Assembly: GCF_002929275.1 (NCBI RefSeq)
Contig: NZ_PJIK01000007.1
Location: forward strand, 62,001-126,000
Direction: 5' to 3'
Length of the DNA: 64,000 nt
DNA from: Arthrobacter sp. ZGTC131
Lineage (GTDB): Bacteria > Actinomycetota > Actinomycetes > Actinomycetales > Micrococcaceae
Position 1 is the first letter of the stretch. Each line of letters starts with the position of its first letter. Position numbers and translations under genes: made by a program. This document shows, in pieces, positions 17,471 to 25,645 of this stretch. A model generated the notes under the pieces. That model was not told the DNA's origin. It saw only the letters and a list, made by a program, of their open reading frames with translations, and made no database searches.

Positions 17471-17497
17471 GAATGCTTATGTTTTCGGACTTCCCAG
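17471..17497 (+). repeat. 27-bp motif shared with 27445-27472
   Basis: GAATGCTTATGTTTTCGG followed by ACTTCCCAG. The same sequence, with one extra G, recurs at 27445-27472 beside insertion-sequence debris. Both copies are non-coding. Probably the end of a mobile element or a dispersed intergenic repeat. Confidence 0.6.
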
Positions 17498-17629
17498 TGT
17501 TTGCAAAGACCTGAATGCGGCTCGAGTCCACCTCGGACACTGTCTCGACACAAGCGAACGCACCATTGAAGCAGACTTCACAGCACAGCCGAGATAAGGC
17601 CGCGTTCGAGTACCGGCGGGTATCGCACC

Positions 17630-18754
17630 CTATACGGGTGGTGAGTGCACAGCCACAGAAGCGCGCTCAATTGCGGGGCACGCGATTTTCACGGCGGAGT
17701 CATTCGGTGCCTCGTCCAGGCCCAACAGCATCCGCACTCCTGCCGCACCGAGTTCGTAGTGGGGCAGCGACACTGTGGACAGCGGCGGCCGAAGGTGAGC
17801 GGCGATGACTTCCTGGTTGTCGAAACCCACGACGGCAATGTCATCCGGGATGGAGAGTCCATGTTCCCGCAGGCCGTCGTAAAGTCCCATGGCCATACGG
17901 TCGTTGTAGCAGTACACGGCTGTGACGTTGCGCTTGAGCAGTTCAGCGGTAGCGCCGTAACCGCCTTCCTGATCCGGATAGGCTTCCATCACCAAGTCCG
18001 GGTCGAACGGAATTCCGGCAGCCTCCAAGGCATCTTGATAGCCCTGTAGCCGTCCATCCTTGGCAGGTGCCGGGATGGTGGCGTTGATGAAAGCAATGCG
18101 CCGGTGGCCGCCGCGGAGCAGGATTTCCGTCGCGGACTGCCCGCCCTGTGCTTCGTCGGGTACGACAGCACGGGCCGCCCCGGGCTCCGGCGAGAAGCAG
18201 TTGACGAGGACGAAGTCCGCTTCGCGCAAGGTGTCCGGGAGATCTGTGGGGCGGTGAAACCATGTTGAGTACAGGATGCCGCGGACTTTGTATTCCAGCA
18301 TCATCGCGATCGCGTCCCTTTCAAGATCGCGGTTGCCTTCGGTATTGGCGATCAGCAGGGCGTACCCGTGTTTCCAGGCTTCGTCCTGTGCTCCGTGGAT
18401 GATCTGGCCGGCGAACGGGGTGGTGGCAACACCATCGGCAACCAGCCCGATGAAACGTGAGGTGCCGCTGACCAGGGTCTTTGCCATCGCGTTGGGACGG
18501 TAGCCCAGCTGCAAGATCGCATCATTGACGCGTTGACGGGTCTCATCTGCAATCCGGGCATTCTTCTTCTTGTTGATCACCAGGGAGACCGTGGCGGTGG
18601 AGACACCTGCCGCTTCAGCAACTTCACGGAGGGTAACCGGACGGGCTCGGCCCACTCTTGCAGGCGCTTCGGCGGTTGCCGCGTTGCCTGAATCTTTCTC
18701 CTGCGAAATCATCCGTCCTCCATCAGGAGTATATCCGTCGGCCATGGCCGTCAT
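17630..18754 (-). CDS. LacI-family repressor of the fructan operon
   Basis: A 374-residue LacI/GalR regulator. Helix-turn-helix at about residues 40-62 (VTLREVAEAAGVSTATVSLV) with the hinge-type NAMAKTLVSG, then a periplasmic-binding-protein-like sensor (FIGLVADGV, FINATIPAPA, DDIAVVGFDNQE). It is the last gene of the GH32/ABC operon: its ATG overlaps the stop of the upstream permease by ATGA. The ATG at 18712 (GGAGGA just upstream) is an alternative start. The likely ligand is fructose, sucrose or a fructo-oligosaccharide product; the likely targets are the AAACGCTT-type palindromes at 23426-23585. Being inside its own operon gives negative feedback. Confidence 0.9.
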   Translation of the reverse strand: MTAMADGYTPDGGRMISQEKDSGNAATAEAPARVGRARPVTLREVAEAAGVSTATVSLVINKKKNARIADETRQRVNDAILQLGYRPNAMAKTLVSGTSRFIGLVADGVATTPFAGQIIHGAQDEAWKHGYALLIANTEGNRDLERDAIAMMLEYKVRGILYSTWFHRPTDLPDTLREADFVLVNCFSPEPGAARAVVPDEAQGGQSATEILLRGGHRRIAFINATIPAPAKDGRLQGYQDALEAAGIPFDPDLVMEAYPDQEGGYGATAELLKRNVTAVYCYNDRMAMGLYDGLREHGLSIPDDIAVVGFDNQEVIAAHLRPPLSTVSLPHYELGAAGVRMLLGLDEAPNDSAVKIACPAIERASVAVHSPPV

Positions 18755-19653
18755 CCCTTCGTCGCCCCGCTTTCCAAACCCTGAATCATTGCCTTATTCA
18801 GCACAAGGAAGACCAGGAGCAGCGGCGTGACGGTGACGCAGACCGCGGCGAACGTGGCAGTCCAATCCACCTTGCCCATGGCACCGATGTAATTCTGCAG
18901 GCCCAGGGGAATGGTCTTCAGCTCCTCGGAGAGGACAAATGTATTGGCGAAGATGAAGTCATTCCAGATAAAAATGCTGTTGACCAGGACCACGGTGACC
19001 ACCGTGTTCAGCGACAACGGCAGGGTGATCAGCCCGAAGATCCTGTACGGGCCGGCACCATCGAGGGAAGCGGCCTCGTAGGTTTCCCGGGGGATGTACT
19101 CGAAGAACGACGAGAACAGGTAGACGGACATCGGCAGCGCAAAACCGGCCAAGGGGATGATCATGGACTGGTAGGTGTCCAACAAATTCACGGTGGAGTA
19201 ATCGATGAACAGTGGCACCAAGGCGATCTGGACGGGAACGATGATTCCGATCAGGAACAGTCCGCGGACGAACCTGCTCATGCGGAAGCCGAGGACCTGG
19301 ATAGCGTAGGCGGCCATCATGCCAAACAGGACAATGAGAATGTTGGCGCCCATGGTGACAATGAAACTGTTCAGGATGTTCCGCCCCAGGTCACCCGTTT
19401 CGAAGGCCCGCGTGTAGTTCTCCCACGTCAGCGAGCTCGGCAGGGCAAACGGGTCGCCCGTCGCGAAGTCCTGTTCGGTGCGCAGGCTGGTCAGGAACAG
19501 CCAGGCGAGCGGGTAGACCTGAACGATCACAATGAGCATTATCAGGACGCGAGACAGTGTCCGGTGCAGGTTGGGCTTTCGCCGGCGCCGCTTGATGGAA
19601 GGCGTGGGGTGAACGGTGGTTGGTGGTGTGGCGGGGGCTGTCTGGGTGATCAT
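18751..19653 (-). CDS. Carbohydrate ABC transporter permease (MalG type)
   Basis: A 300-residue inner-membrane permease of the CUT1 sugar importers, six predicted helices after a basic N-terminal tail. The EAA loop that docks the ATPase reads EAASLDGAGPYRIFGLITLP. Start ATG at 19653 with GGAAGG 7 bases upstream, overlapping the stop of the first permease (ATGA). It pairs with that permease and the binding protein upstream. No ATPase is encoded in the operon, so a shared MsiK-type ATPase elsewhere is probably used, as is common in actinobacteria. Confidence 0.9.
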   Translation of the reverse strand: MITQTAPATPPTTVHPTPSIKRRRRKPNLHRTLSRVLIMLIVIVQVYPLAWLFLTSLRTEQDFATGDPFALPSSLTWENYTRAFETGDLGRNILNSFIVTMGANILIVLFGMMAAYAIQVLGFRMSRFVRGLFLIGIIVPVQIALVPLFIDYSTVNLLDTYQSMIIPLAGFALPMSVYLFSSFFEYIPRETYEAASLDGAGPYRIFGLITLPLSLNTVVTVVLVNSIFIWNDFIFANTFVLSEELKTIPLGLQNYIGAMGKVDWTATFAAVCVTVTPLLLVFLVLNKAMIQGLESGATKG

Positions 19654-20531
19654 GAGTCTGCCTTCCGCTTGAGCATGAACAGGATGAGGCCGACGGCGAC
19701 GAGGCACTCGATCACGATAAACACGGAGATGGTGCTGGCGTACCCGAAGTCCGTGCTGGTGAATGCTGTTTTGTACATGTAGGTGGTCAGCAGTTCGGAG
19801 GATTGTCCGGGGCCGCCGTTGGTCATGAGGTAGGGGATGTCGAACCCCCGCAGGCCATAGGTGGTGGCCATGATCGTGGTGGTTATCCACACGGGTCGGA
19901 TGTAAGGGAAGCGGATCTTGGTGAAAAGCGTCCACTTCGAGGCACCGTCCAGGACGGCGGCTTCTTCAAGTTCTTTGGGTACGGCGATCAGTGCAGCGTA
20001 GATGATGAGCATGTACAGCCCGGTGAACCGCCAACCCTCGGGGGCGGAAACCGCGGCAAGCACGGTGCTTACATCGGAGAGCCAGGCGCGTTCGAAGCTG
20101 CCGAGCCCGATCCAGTGCAGCACCTGGTTCAGCAGCCCGACCGGGTCGATCGAGTAGACGCGTACGAAGAGAAATGCGATCGCCACCGTCGAGATCACGG
20201 CGGGCAGCAGGTAGAGGGTTTTGATGAGCTCCCGGCCCCGGCGCAGGGACGTGAGCAGGCTGGCCACAACCAGAGCGCCGCCGAGCTGCAGGACCAGGCA
20301 GATGGCCAGGTAGATGAGGGCGTTGAAGAATGAGCGCCAGAAAATGTCATCGGCGGTGAGCATCCGGACGTAGTTTTCGAGCCCGACAAACTCCATGTCA
20401 CTGATGCCGTTCCAGGAGAAGAAGCTCAGGAACAACGATTGAAGGATCGGGAAGAGTACGGCTGCGCAGTAGAGCAGCAACGGCGGGAGCAGGAAGACCA
20501 GGACTGAGGTCCTTGACCTGTTGGGAAGCAT
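19650..20531 (-). CDS. Carbohydrate ABC transporter permease (MalF type)
   Basis: A 293-residue CUT1 permease with six predicted helices, EAA loop EEAAVLDGASKWTLFTKIRFP-like (Gly in the conserved place) and a DIPYLMTNGGPGQSSELLTT segment typical of the MalF group. It forms the heterodimeric channel with the next gene. The ATG at 20531 has GAAAGG about 9 bases upstream, partly inside a hairpin (20533-20560) that separates it from the binding-protein gene and could lower its translation. Confidence 0.9.
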   Translation of the reverse strand: MLPNRSRTSVLVFLLPPLLLYCAAVLFPILQSLFLSFFSWNGISDMEFVGLENYVRMLTADDIFWRSFFNALIYLAICLVLQLGGALVVASLLTSLRRGRELIKTLYLLPAVISTVAIAFLFVRVYSIDPVGLLNQVLHWIGLGSFERAWLSDVSTVLAAVSAPEGWRFTGLYMLIIYAALIAVPKELEEAAVLDGASKWTLFTKIRFPYIRPVWITTTIMATTYGLRGFDIPYLMTNGGPGQSSELLTTYMYKTAFTSTDFGYASTISVFIVIECLVAVGLILFMLKRKADS

Positions 20532-20532
20532 G

Positions 20533-20560
20533 GCGAGGCCTTTCGGGCGGGAGGCCTCGC
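20533..20560 (-). promoter_or_regulatory. Intercistronic hairpin over the permease ribosome site
   Basis: Arms 20533-20541 and 20552-20560 are a perfect 9-bp inverted repeat around a 10-base loop, lying between the binding-protein stop and the permease ATG. The GAAAGG ribosome site of the permease overlaps one arm. Such hairpins often let binding protein be made in excess over the membrane subunits. Confidence 0.5.
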
Positions 20561-20580
20561 GGCCCCCCGCCGTTACCGGT

Positions 20581-21918
20581 TTACTTAAAGAACTTAGGGG
20601 CGTTCTGCTTGATGGTGGCGTCCATCGTCTTGGTGAACTGTTCAGGCGTGATGTTGCCCTGGACCAGGAGTACGAGCTCCTGTTGCAGCCTGCCGTTAGT
20701 GGTGGGGTCCAGCTGGGTGTCCCACGGCATGGCTTGCTTGTCTCCGAGGTCGTTGGCAGCGTCCAAGGCCTTCTTGTACAGCGGCGTAGCGTTGGCAGGG
20801 ATCGTGGTCTGCACGTTCGTCGTAGGGGACAGGGCGCCGGTGGCCGCGTATTCGGCCGGGTACTTCTCCAACGCGAACTTCAGGAAGTCGCTCACGAGAG
20901 GATCGTAGGTCTTTGAGTTCACCGCCATGCCGATGCCGGAGGGGGAGACGAACTCGTTGGCCGACGTCACCGAACCATCAGTGGCGGGGAGTGTGAAGAA
21001 GTCGATGTCGTCCCGGACCGCAGCGTTGAGTTTGCCGGTGGCGAGGCTAGGAAGTTCCCACGTGCCGATGTTGTACATCGCGGCCTGTCCTGAGGTGAAC
21101 TGGTTTTGCGCGTCCGAGTAACCCTGGGCAGAGAAGCCATCCTGGAAGCACTTGGCCTTGCCGAGTCCGGCCATCCATTCCACGGTCTTTTGTCCGGCCG
21201 GATCAGTGAATTTGGCTTCGCCCTTCTTCAGCTTTTGGACGAAGTCCGGTCCGGCTTCACGAAATGGCTGGTACGCGACGTAGCGTTCCAGCGGCCACTG
21301 GTCCTGTCCATCAAGGGCGATCGGGGTGATCCCGGCATCGCGGAGCGCCGTGCACATGGCAGGGATGTCATCGAGGGACTTCGGCACGGATACGCCGGCC
21401 TTTTCCAGCAGTGCCTTGTTGTACCAGATGAATTCCAGTTCGAACTGGAAGGGGATCATGTACAGGGAGCCGTCGTCGAAGCGCTGGTAATCCAACGCAC
21501 CGGGCCGGTAGTCATCGTAGATATCCAGGGACTTCAACAGCTTCTCGGCGTCGACCATCTTGCCCTGTTTTGCCAGCTGCTGGGCGAACGGGGTGGCGTC
21601 CGTGTCGAAGAGCTCAGGAAGCTTGTTGGCCGCTGCCAAAGTCTCCAGCTTTTGGATGTAGGAGGGGCGGTCGGGAGTGGTGATGAGGTTCAGTGCGAAG
21701 CCCGGGTGGTCCTTGGCGTAATCATCGGCGAGCTTCTTCATGATGTTGATGACAGCGCCGTCGGCGGGCCGGGAGAGCAGCCACGATATCTCTCGGGGTT
21801 TGATCTCTCCGGTCGGGCTGACGTTGGCAGGGTCGCCGGAGCCCCCTCCGCCGCCGCAGGCTGTCAAAGCCAAGGCAGCGACGGCTGCGGCGGCGGCAGC
21901 ACGTAATAGTTTTTTCAT
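20581..21918 (-). CDS. Sugar ABC transporter substrate-binding lipoprotein
   Basis: A 445-residue family 1 extracellular solute-binding protein. The signal peptide ends in the lipobox ALTAC followed by a Gly-rich linker, so it is tethered outside the membrane. Two-lobed fold features include a DTDATPFAQQLAKQGK stretch, FELEFIWYNKALLEKAGV (the Trp-Tyr-Asn signature of sugar binding) and GQAAMYNIGTWELPS. Second gene of the operon, 51 bp after GH32, so it probably delivers GH32 substrates or products such as fructo-oligosaccharides or sucrose. Ligand is inferred from context. Confidence 0.9.
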   Translation of the reverse strand: MKKLLRAAAAAAVAALALTACGGGGGSGDPANVSPTGEIKPREISWLLSRPADGAVINIMKKLADDYAKDHPGFALNLITTPDRPSYIQKLETLAAANKLPELFDTDATPFAQQLAKQGKMVDAEKLLKSLDIYDDYRPGALDYQRFDDGSLYMIPFQFELEFIWYNKALLEKAGVSVPKSLDDIPAMCTALRDAGITPIALDGQDQWPLERYVAYQPFREAGPDFVQKLKKGEAKFTDPAGQKTVEWMAGLGKAKCFQDGFSAQGYSDAQNQFTSGQAAMYNIGTWELPSLATGKLNAAVRDDIDFFTLPATDGSVTSANEFVSPSGIGMAVNSKTYDPLVSDFLKFALEKYPAEYAATGALSPTTNVQTTIPANATPLYKKALDAANDLGDKQAMPWDTQLDPTTNGRLQQELVLLVQGNITPEQFTKTMDATIKQNAPKFFK

Positions 21919-21969
21919 TGCGGCAATCTCCCTTGATTGGAACGGAGGTGGGGTGGGGAAGGGGAATAT

Positions 21970-23406
21970 TCAGTTGTCGGTGCGCTTGCGTAACTCAAGT
22001 TCGGTAACGGTGACGGATCCCTCGCCGGCAAAGACGCCGATCCGTCCCGCGGACAGGTCATAGATCCGGGCGCTGAGCGCAACCTGACGGTCGACGACGG
22101 CGACGCACAGGTCGCCGTCGACAATGACCTCCAGGATGTGCTCGCCCGGGTCAAGGTCGCAGGGGCGCTCCAGCTCGATGTCGAACGGGACGTCTCCGGA
22201 GACGTGCCATTGCGCGTCGCCCGTGATGGTGCGGGGCCACCGGTCGAAGACGAGCCGGCCGCGCTTGGGTTCCAGGCGCAGAACGTAGGAACGGTCTCCG
22301 TCGTGGCTTGACCGCAGCAACAGCCCGCATTCGGTGGTGTTGGCGGCTATGTCCAGCACGGCCTTGGCATAGAACTGGTTGGGCAGGTCCTCGTTGGAGA
22401 TACTGGCCGTGTACCCGTCCGGTACGTCGAGCGGTGTGGGCAGGTCGTTGGTCAGGGATACCGGGATGTCCTCCCAGAAGCTGTCCACAAGTTCATCGGC
22501 GAAAGAGAATCCCAGGGTTCCGTCCGGGTTTTGGTGGGCTTCCAGGACGGACATCGTGCCGGCCCACTGCCAGGGTCCCTGATCGGTGTTGCCTTCCTTA
22601 CTGGCGATCCATCCGAAGAAGAAGCGGCGCCCCTCGCGCTCTGCTGTCTTGGATGCGTAGAACGCGCGGCCGTCGATGCTGTCCAGCTTCGGCACGGTCC
22701 AGGGCCCGTCGGGGCTCTTGGCCATGCGGTAGCGGGTGGTGAACGATTCCGAGAACTCGGAGTAGACCATGTACCACCAGTCGCCCCAAGCGAAGACGTC
22801 GGGGCATTCATGCGTAATGTAGCGGCGCGGATCCCAGAAGGGTTCGGTGTGCTGCCAGGTAATCAGGTCACCGGACACGCACTGGGCAATGACACCCCGG
22901 CGCCGTTCGGGCCCGTCGGAATGCCGTGCCGCCAACAGCATCCGCCACTGGTCCTTGCTCTCATCCCGGAACACGAAGGGATCCCGCCAGTCTCCGGATT
23001 CGTACCCGTCGGGAGCACCAAACGTGAGTTCCGGGTGCTTTGTCCAGGTCCGCATGCTGTCAGTGCTCGAGGCGTGCATGACCAGCTGCAGGGGCGTACC
23101 GTCCGGGCCGAGATTCTGGGGGTTCTGGCCCGTGTAGAACAGGTGGTGAATGCCGGAATCGTCGACGACGATACTGCCCGTGTAGGCGTTAAAGTCCAGA
23201 TCGGTTTCGCTGCCGTGGTGCAACGAAACGCCATGGTCCTCAAACTGCGTGAGGTCCTTGGTGGTGACGAGGTTCCATGAAGTACCGGGTTTGGGATCCG
23301 TGCGGTCTTCGTGAAGGTAGAAGAGCCAGAACTCTCCATCCTTCTCGAATGGGATAAGGTCCCCAACCCATCCGTCGTTGGGCTGGAAGAAGACTGAGCG
23401 TTTCAT
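21970..23406 (-). CDS. Glycoside hydrolase family 32 (fructan/sucrose hydrolase)
   Basis: A 478-residue GH32 enzyme. The five-bladed propeller supplies the catalytic set: Asp16 in GWVGDLIPF (nucleophile), Asp142 in GDWRDPFVF (transition-state stabiliser) and Glu200 in THECPDVF (acid/base). A C-terminal beta-sandwich covers about residues 330-478. There is no signal peptide, so it acts in the cytoplasm on imported substrate, splitting terminal beta-fructosides from sucrose, fructo-oligosaccharides or levan fragments. The first motif deviates from the classic WMNDPNG, which suggests a specificity different from standard invertase. First gene of the operon; start ATG at 23406 with a weak ribosome site. 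Confidence 0.9.
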   Translation of the reverse strand: MKRSVFFQPNDGWVGDLIPFEKDGEFWLFYLHEDRTDPKPGTSWNLVTTKDLTQFEDHGVSLHHGSETDLDFNAYTGSIVVDDSGIHHLFYTGQNPQNLGPDGTPLQLVMHASSTDSMRTWTKHPELTFGAPDGYESGDWRDPFVFRDESKDQWRMLLAARHSDGPERRRGVIAQCVSGDLITWQHTEPFWDPRRYITHECPDVFAWGDWWYMVYSEFSESFTTRYRMAKSPDGPWTVPKLDSIDGRAFYASKTAEREGRRFFFGWIASKEGNTDQGPWQWAGTMSVLEAHQNPDGTLGFSFADELVDSFWEDIPVSLTNDLPTPLDVPDGYTASISNEDLPNQFYAKAVLDIAANTTECGLLLRSSHDGDRSYVLRLEPKRGRLVFDRWPRTITGDAQWHVSGDVPFDIELERPCDLDPGEHILEVIVDGDLCVAVVDRQVALSARIYDLSAGRIGVFAGEGSVTVTELELRKRTDN

Positions 23407-23425
23407 CTGCGCTGATGTCCATTCT

Positions 23426-23485
23426 GCTAAAGCGTTTGATCACTGTAAGCTAGCGTTAATACCAGGGCTGATCAAGCGTTTTAGC
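23426..23485 (-). promoter_or_regulatory. Operon promoter with two LacI-type operators
   Basis: Two near-identical 17-bp sites in opposite orientation: GCTAAAGCGTTTGATCA at 23426-23442 and its inverse-like partner TGATCAAGCGTTTTAGC at 23469-23485, centres 43 bp apart. On the minus strand TTGATC (23475-23470) and TAGCTT (23452-23447), 17 bases apart, form a plausible -35/-10; the sites overlap the -35 and lie just past the start point. They suit repression by the operon's own LacI protein. Confidence 0.65.
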
Positions 23486-23569
23486 AAAAGTTTCTTGTCT
23501 AGTCCGTTGACCTTCACCTTTGCAAGCGCCGAGTGAACCGGGCCGTGAGGGATAGTGACAAACGGGTTT

Positions 23570-23585
23570 GATTAAACGCTTGACG
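23570..23585 (-). promoter_or_regulatory. Third LacI-type half-conserved operator
   Basis: GATTAAACGCTTGACG shares the AAACGCTTGA core with the operator at 23469-23485 and lies about 100 bp upstream of it, a spacing suited to DNA looping. Confidence 0.4.
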
Positions 23586-23670
23586 CAGGCCAGCGGATCG
23601 CACAATCGTCCTGCGTAACCGGTGAGTCCACGTCCCTCGACGTTGAGCGGCACCTGAGAATGTCAATCTG

Positions 23671-23717
23671 ATTTGGGTCCACTTGACCTTGGGATTGCAG
23701 TCCCATTTGGGTCCACT
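23671..23717 (+). repeat. Direct repeat of ATTTGGGTCCACT
   Basis: A 13-bp sequence occurs at 23671-23683 and again at 23705-23717, 34 bp apart. Short direct repeats of this kind mark the ends of some IS21-family elements. No transposase adjoins this copy, so it may be an orphan IS end left beside the fructan operon. Confidence 0.4.
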
Positions 23718-23836
23718 AGCCGTGGGCAAAGATTGACGGTCCTTCGCACGGGGATCACAAATCTAACAAAATTAACAGCATCAGCGACCACACCCAGTCT
23801 TGTATTTGCGCTTATGCGTAATTAGGCTGGGCGCAA

Positions 23837-24187
23837 ATGGATGAACTGAGTGCGATTTTCCTTGCGCTGGCGGATCCCACCCGCCGTGCTCTGCTGGCGC
23901 AACTGCAGCAGGGTGAGGCGACGGTGACCGAACTAGCCGCTCCGCACTCGATTAGCGTGCCGTCCGTATCGCGCCACCTGAAAGTGCTCGAGCAGGCCGG
24001 GCTGATCACTAAGTCCAGATCGGCCCAGTGGAGAAACTGCCGGCTTCAACCTGCCCCGCTACAACAGGTTGAGGAATGGATGCGCCCGTACCGCGATTTC
24101 CTGAGCACACGGCTGGATCGCCTGGACGCTCAGCTCGCCATAAACCCCGAACGGCCCGATGAGCTCACAGAACTGGAGGATAGATGA
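23837..24187 (+). CDS. ArsR/SmtB-type winged-helix regulator
   Basis: A 116-residue regulator: FLALADPTRRALLAQLQQGE, then VTELAAPHSISVPSVSRHLK (recognition helix) and LEQAGLITKSRSAQWR (wing). It lacks the Cys metal sites of true ArsR and belongs to the subgroup that accompanies AHSA1/START-domain genes. Its last codon overlaps the next gene, which encodes just such a domain, so the pair is co-transcribed and the regulator probably controls its own operon. The ATG at 23837 is the usual family start. Confidence 0.85.
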   Translation: MDELSAIFLALADPTRRALLAQLQQGEATVTELAAPHSISVPSVSRHLKVLEQAGLITKSRSAQWRNCRLQPAPLQQVEEWMRPYRDFLSTRLDRLDAQLAINPERPDELTELEDR

Positions 24188-25098
24188 TGACCAACTACCC
24201 GACTCAGGATCGAAGCTTCACCCTCACCCGAATTTTGGCTGCATCGCGGCAGGCCGTGTTCACCGCTTGGACCGACCCTGAGCATCTTGCATGGTTCTAT
24301 AACCCCGACATGCCCACACCGACCACACCCATTGAGGTCGACCTCCGGGTTGGGGGAACGTGGAAACAGCAGATGGTCGTCAACGAGAAGCTTAGTTACC
24401 CCACCGGGGGGATTTACCTGGAGATCGTTCCCGGCGAACGACTCGTTTTCCGCTGGGGAGCAGTTGGAGGATGGCCCGAACTCGACGGCGAGAACGAACT
24501 GACTGCCCCTGTTGTCACGGTGCAGCTGAACGACTTGGGCAAGGAAACGGAGCTCGTCCTCACAGTCCAGTTCTCTGAGCATCTGGACATCGAAGAGGTG
24601 CAACAGCTCATGCTGGGAGGCACTCAGGAGGGCTGGGGTGCCACCATCGACCGGGTTAAGGACAGCACCGCCATGGCGCCCAAGACTAATGGGCGCATGG
24701 CCGGGCCTCAGATCTATGTCTTTTTCCCGGGAACGGCGCGGGAGGCATTGAACTTTTATGCGGATGTTTTCGGCGGTGAGCTCTCCCTGCACACTTACGA
24801 GGACTTCGGCAGGAGCGACGGCCCACCAGAGGCCGTAGCTCATGGTGTGCTCAATGGCGTCGTTGCTCTGGCAGGATCGGATGCAGCCGAGGGCCAAACA
24901 GCGGTCCGGCTCGAAGGCATCATGCTCTCGCTGCTGGGAACCGCCGAACCGTCGGTCCTCCATGAGTGGTTCGACAAACTCTCCGTTGACGGGTCGGTGC
25001 TCGACCCACTCTCGCCAAAGCCTTGGGGCGCGTCCGATGGCCAAGTCATTGATCGTCATGGACTTCACTGGCTTGTCGGATATGAGCCCGCGGCGTGA
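24184..25098 (+). CDS. AHSA1 (SRPBCC) domain fused to a PhnB-like VOC domain
   Basis: A 304-residue protein of two ligand-binding domains in one frame. Residues about 10-155 are an SRPBCC/AHSA1 fold (FTLTRILAASRQAVFTAWTD, VGGTWKQQMVV, LTVQFSEHLDIEEVQQLML); residues about 172-302 are a VOC domain of the PhnB type (QIYVFFPGTAREALNFYADV, HGLHWLVGYEPAA). These are commonly separate neighbouring genes, so this is a fusion. GGAGG before the ATG at 24184 fixes the start. Middle gene of the ArsR-AHSA1/VOC-DinB operon, overlapping both neighbours. Role unknown, perhaps ligand binding or stress response. Confidence 0.85.
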   Translation: MMTNYPTQDRSFTLTRILAASRQAVFTAWTDPEHLAWFYNPDMPTPTTPIEVDLRVGGTWKQQMVVNEKLSYPTGGIYLEIVPGERLVFRWGAVGGWPELDGENELTAPVVTVQLNDLGKETELVLTVQFSEHLDIEEVQQLMLGGTQEGWGATIDRVKDSTAMAPKTNGRMAGPQIYVFFPGTAREALNFYADVFGGELSLHTYEDFGRSDGPPEAVAHGVLNGVVALAGSDAAEGQTAVRLEGIMLSLLGTAEPSVLHEWFDKLSVDGSVLDPLSPKPWGASDGQVIDRHGLHWLVGYEPAA

Positions 25099-25574
25099 GC
25101 GACGCCCAATTACTTTCTCAGCTGGCGAGTGAGCGAAGGCATGTTCTTCGAACAGTCGACGGCCTCGAGAACGATCAGATGCGTCGAACTATAGTCCCGT
25201 CCGGCTGGACGATGACGCAGCTGCTCAACCACCTGGCCTTCGACGATGAGATGTTCTGGATATCGGCTGTTCTCGGTGGTGATGACAGGGCAATCGCCGG
25301 ACTTCACAACGGTTGGGCGTCCGGACCGATGACCGGCGCTGAGGCCGTCAACATCTACAAGCGTGAAATCGCTCGAAGTGATGAGGTCCTTGCGAGGATC
25401 GATTTGGATGCCCCTCCCCGCTGGTGGCCTCCAGCCAGCGTGTTCGACGCACCACCGATGTCCAATGGGCGTGAGGTCCTGTTTCGCGTGCTCGCTGAGA
25501 CTTCCGTCCACGCGGGCCACCTCGACATCGTCCGAGAGCTAATCGATGGACATCAGAATCTCGTAGTGGAATAG
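25095..25574 (+). CDS. DinB/DUF664 family protein
   Basis: A 159-residue four-helix-bundle protein. Candidate metal-binding histidines sit in QLLNHLAFDDEMFW and SVHAGHLDIVREL, the His pattern of the DinB superfamily; DUF664 members are often thiol-dependent transferases (mycothiol in actinobacteria). The GTG at 25095 overlaps the stop of the AHSA1/VOC gene, so it is the third gene of the operon. Enzymatic activity is inferred from the family. Confidence 0.85.
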   Translation: MSDAQLLSQLASERRHVLRTVDGLENDQMRRTIVPSGWTMTQLLNHLAFDDEMFWISAVLGGDDRAIAGLHNGWASGPMTGAEAVNIYKREIARSDEVLARIDLDAPPRWWPPASVFDAPPMSNGREVLFRVLAETSVHAGHLDIVRELIDGHQNLVVE

Positions 25575-25645
25575 TCCCGACTTTTGGACGGCTAAGGCGG
25601 CAGTCCGATTGGAGAACACCGACGTATCGTCGCGTTCTTAGGGAT

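Noticed and set aside
18658-19782. 374-residue plus-strand frame
   Set aside because: Opposite-strand shadow of the permease gene; Asp/Gln/His-rich composition and no ribosome site.
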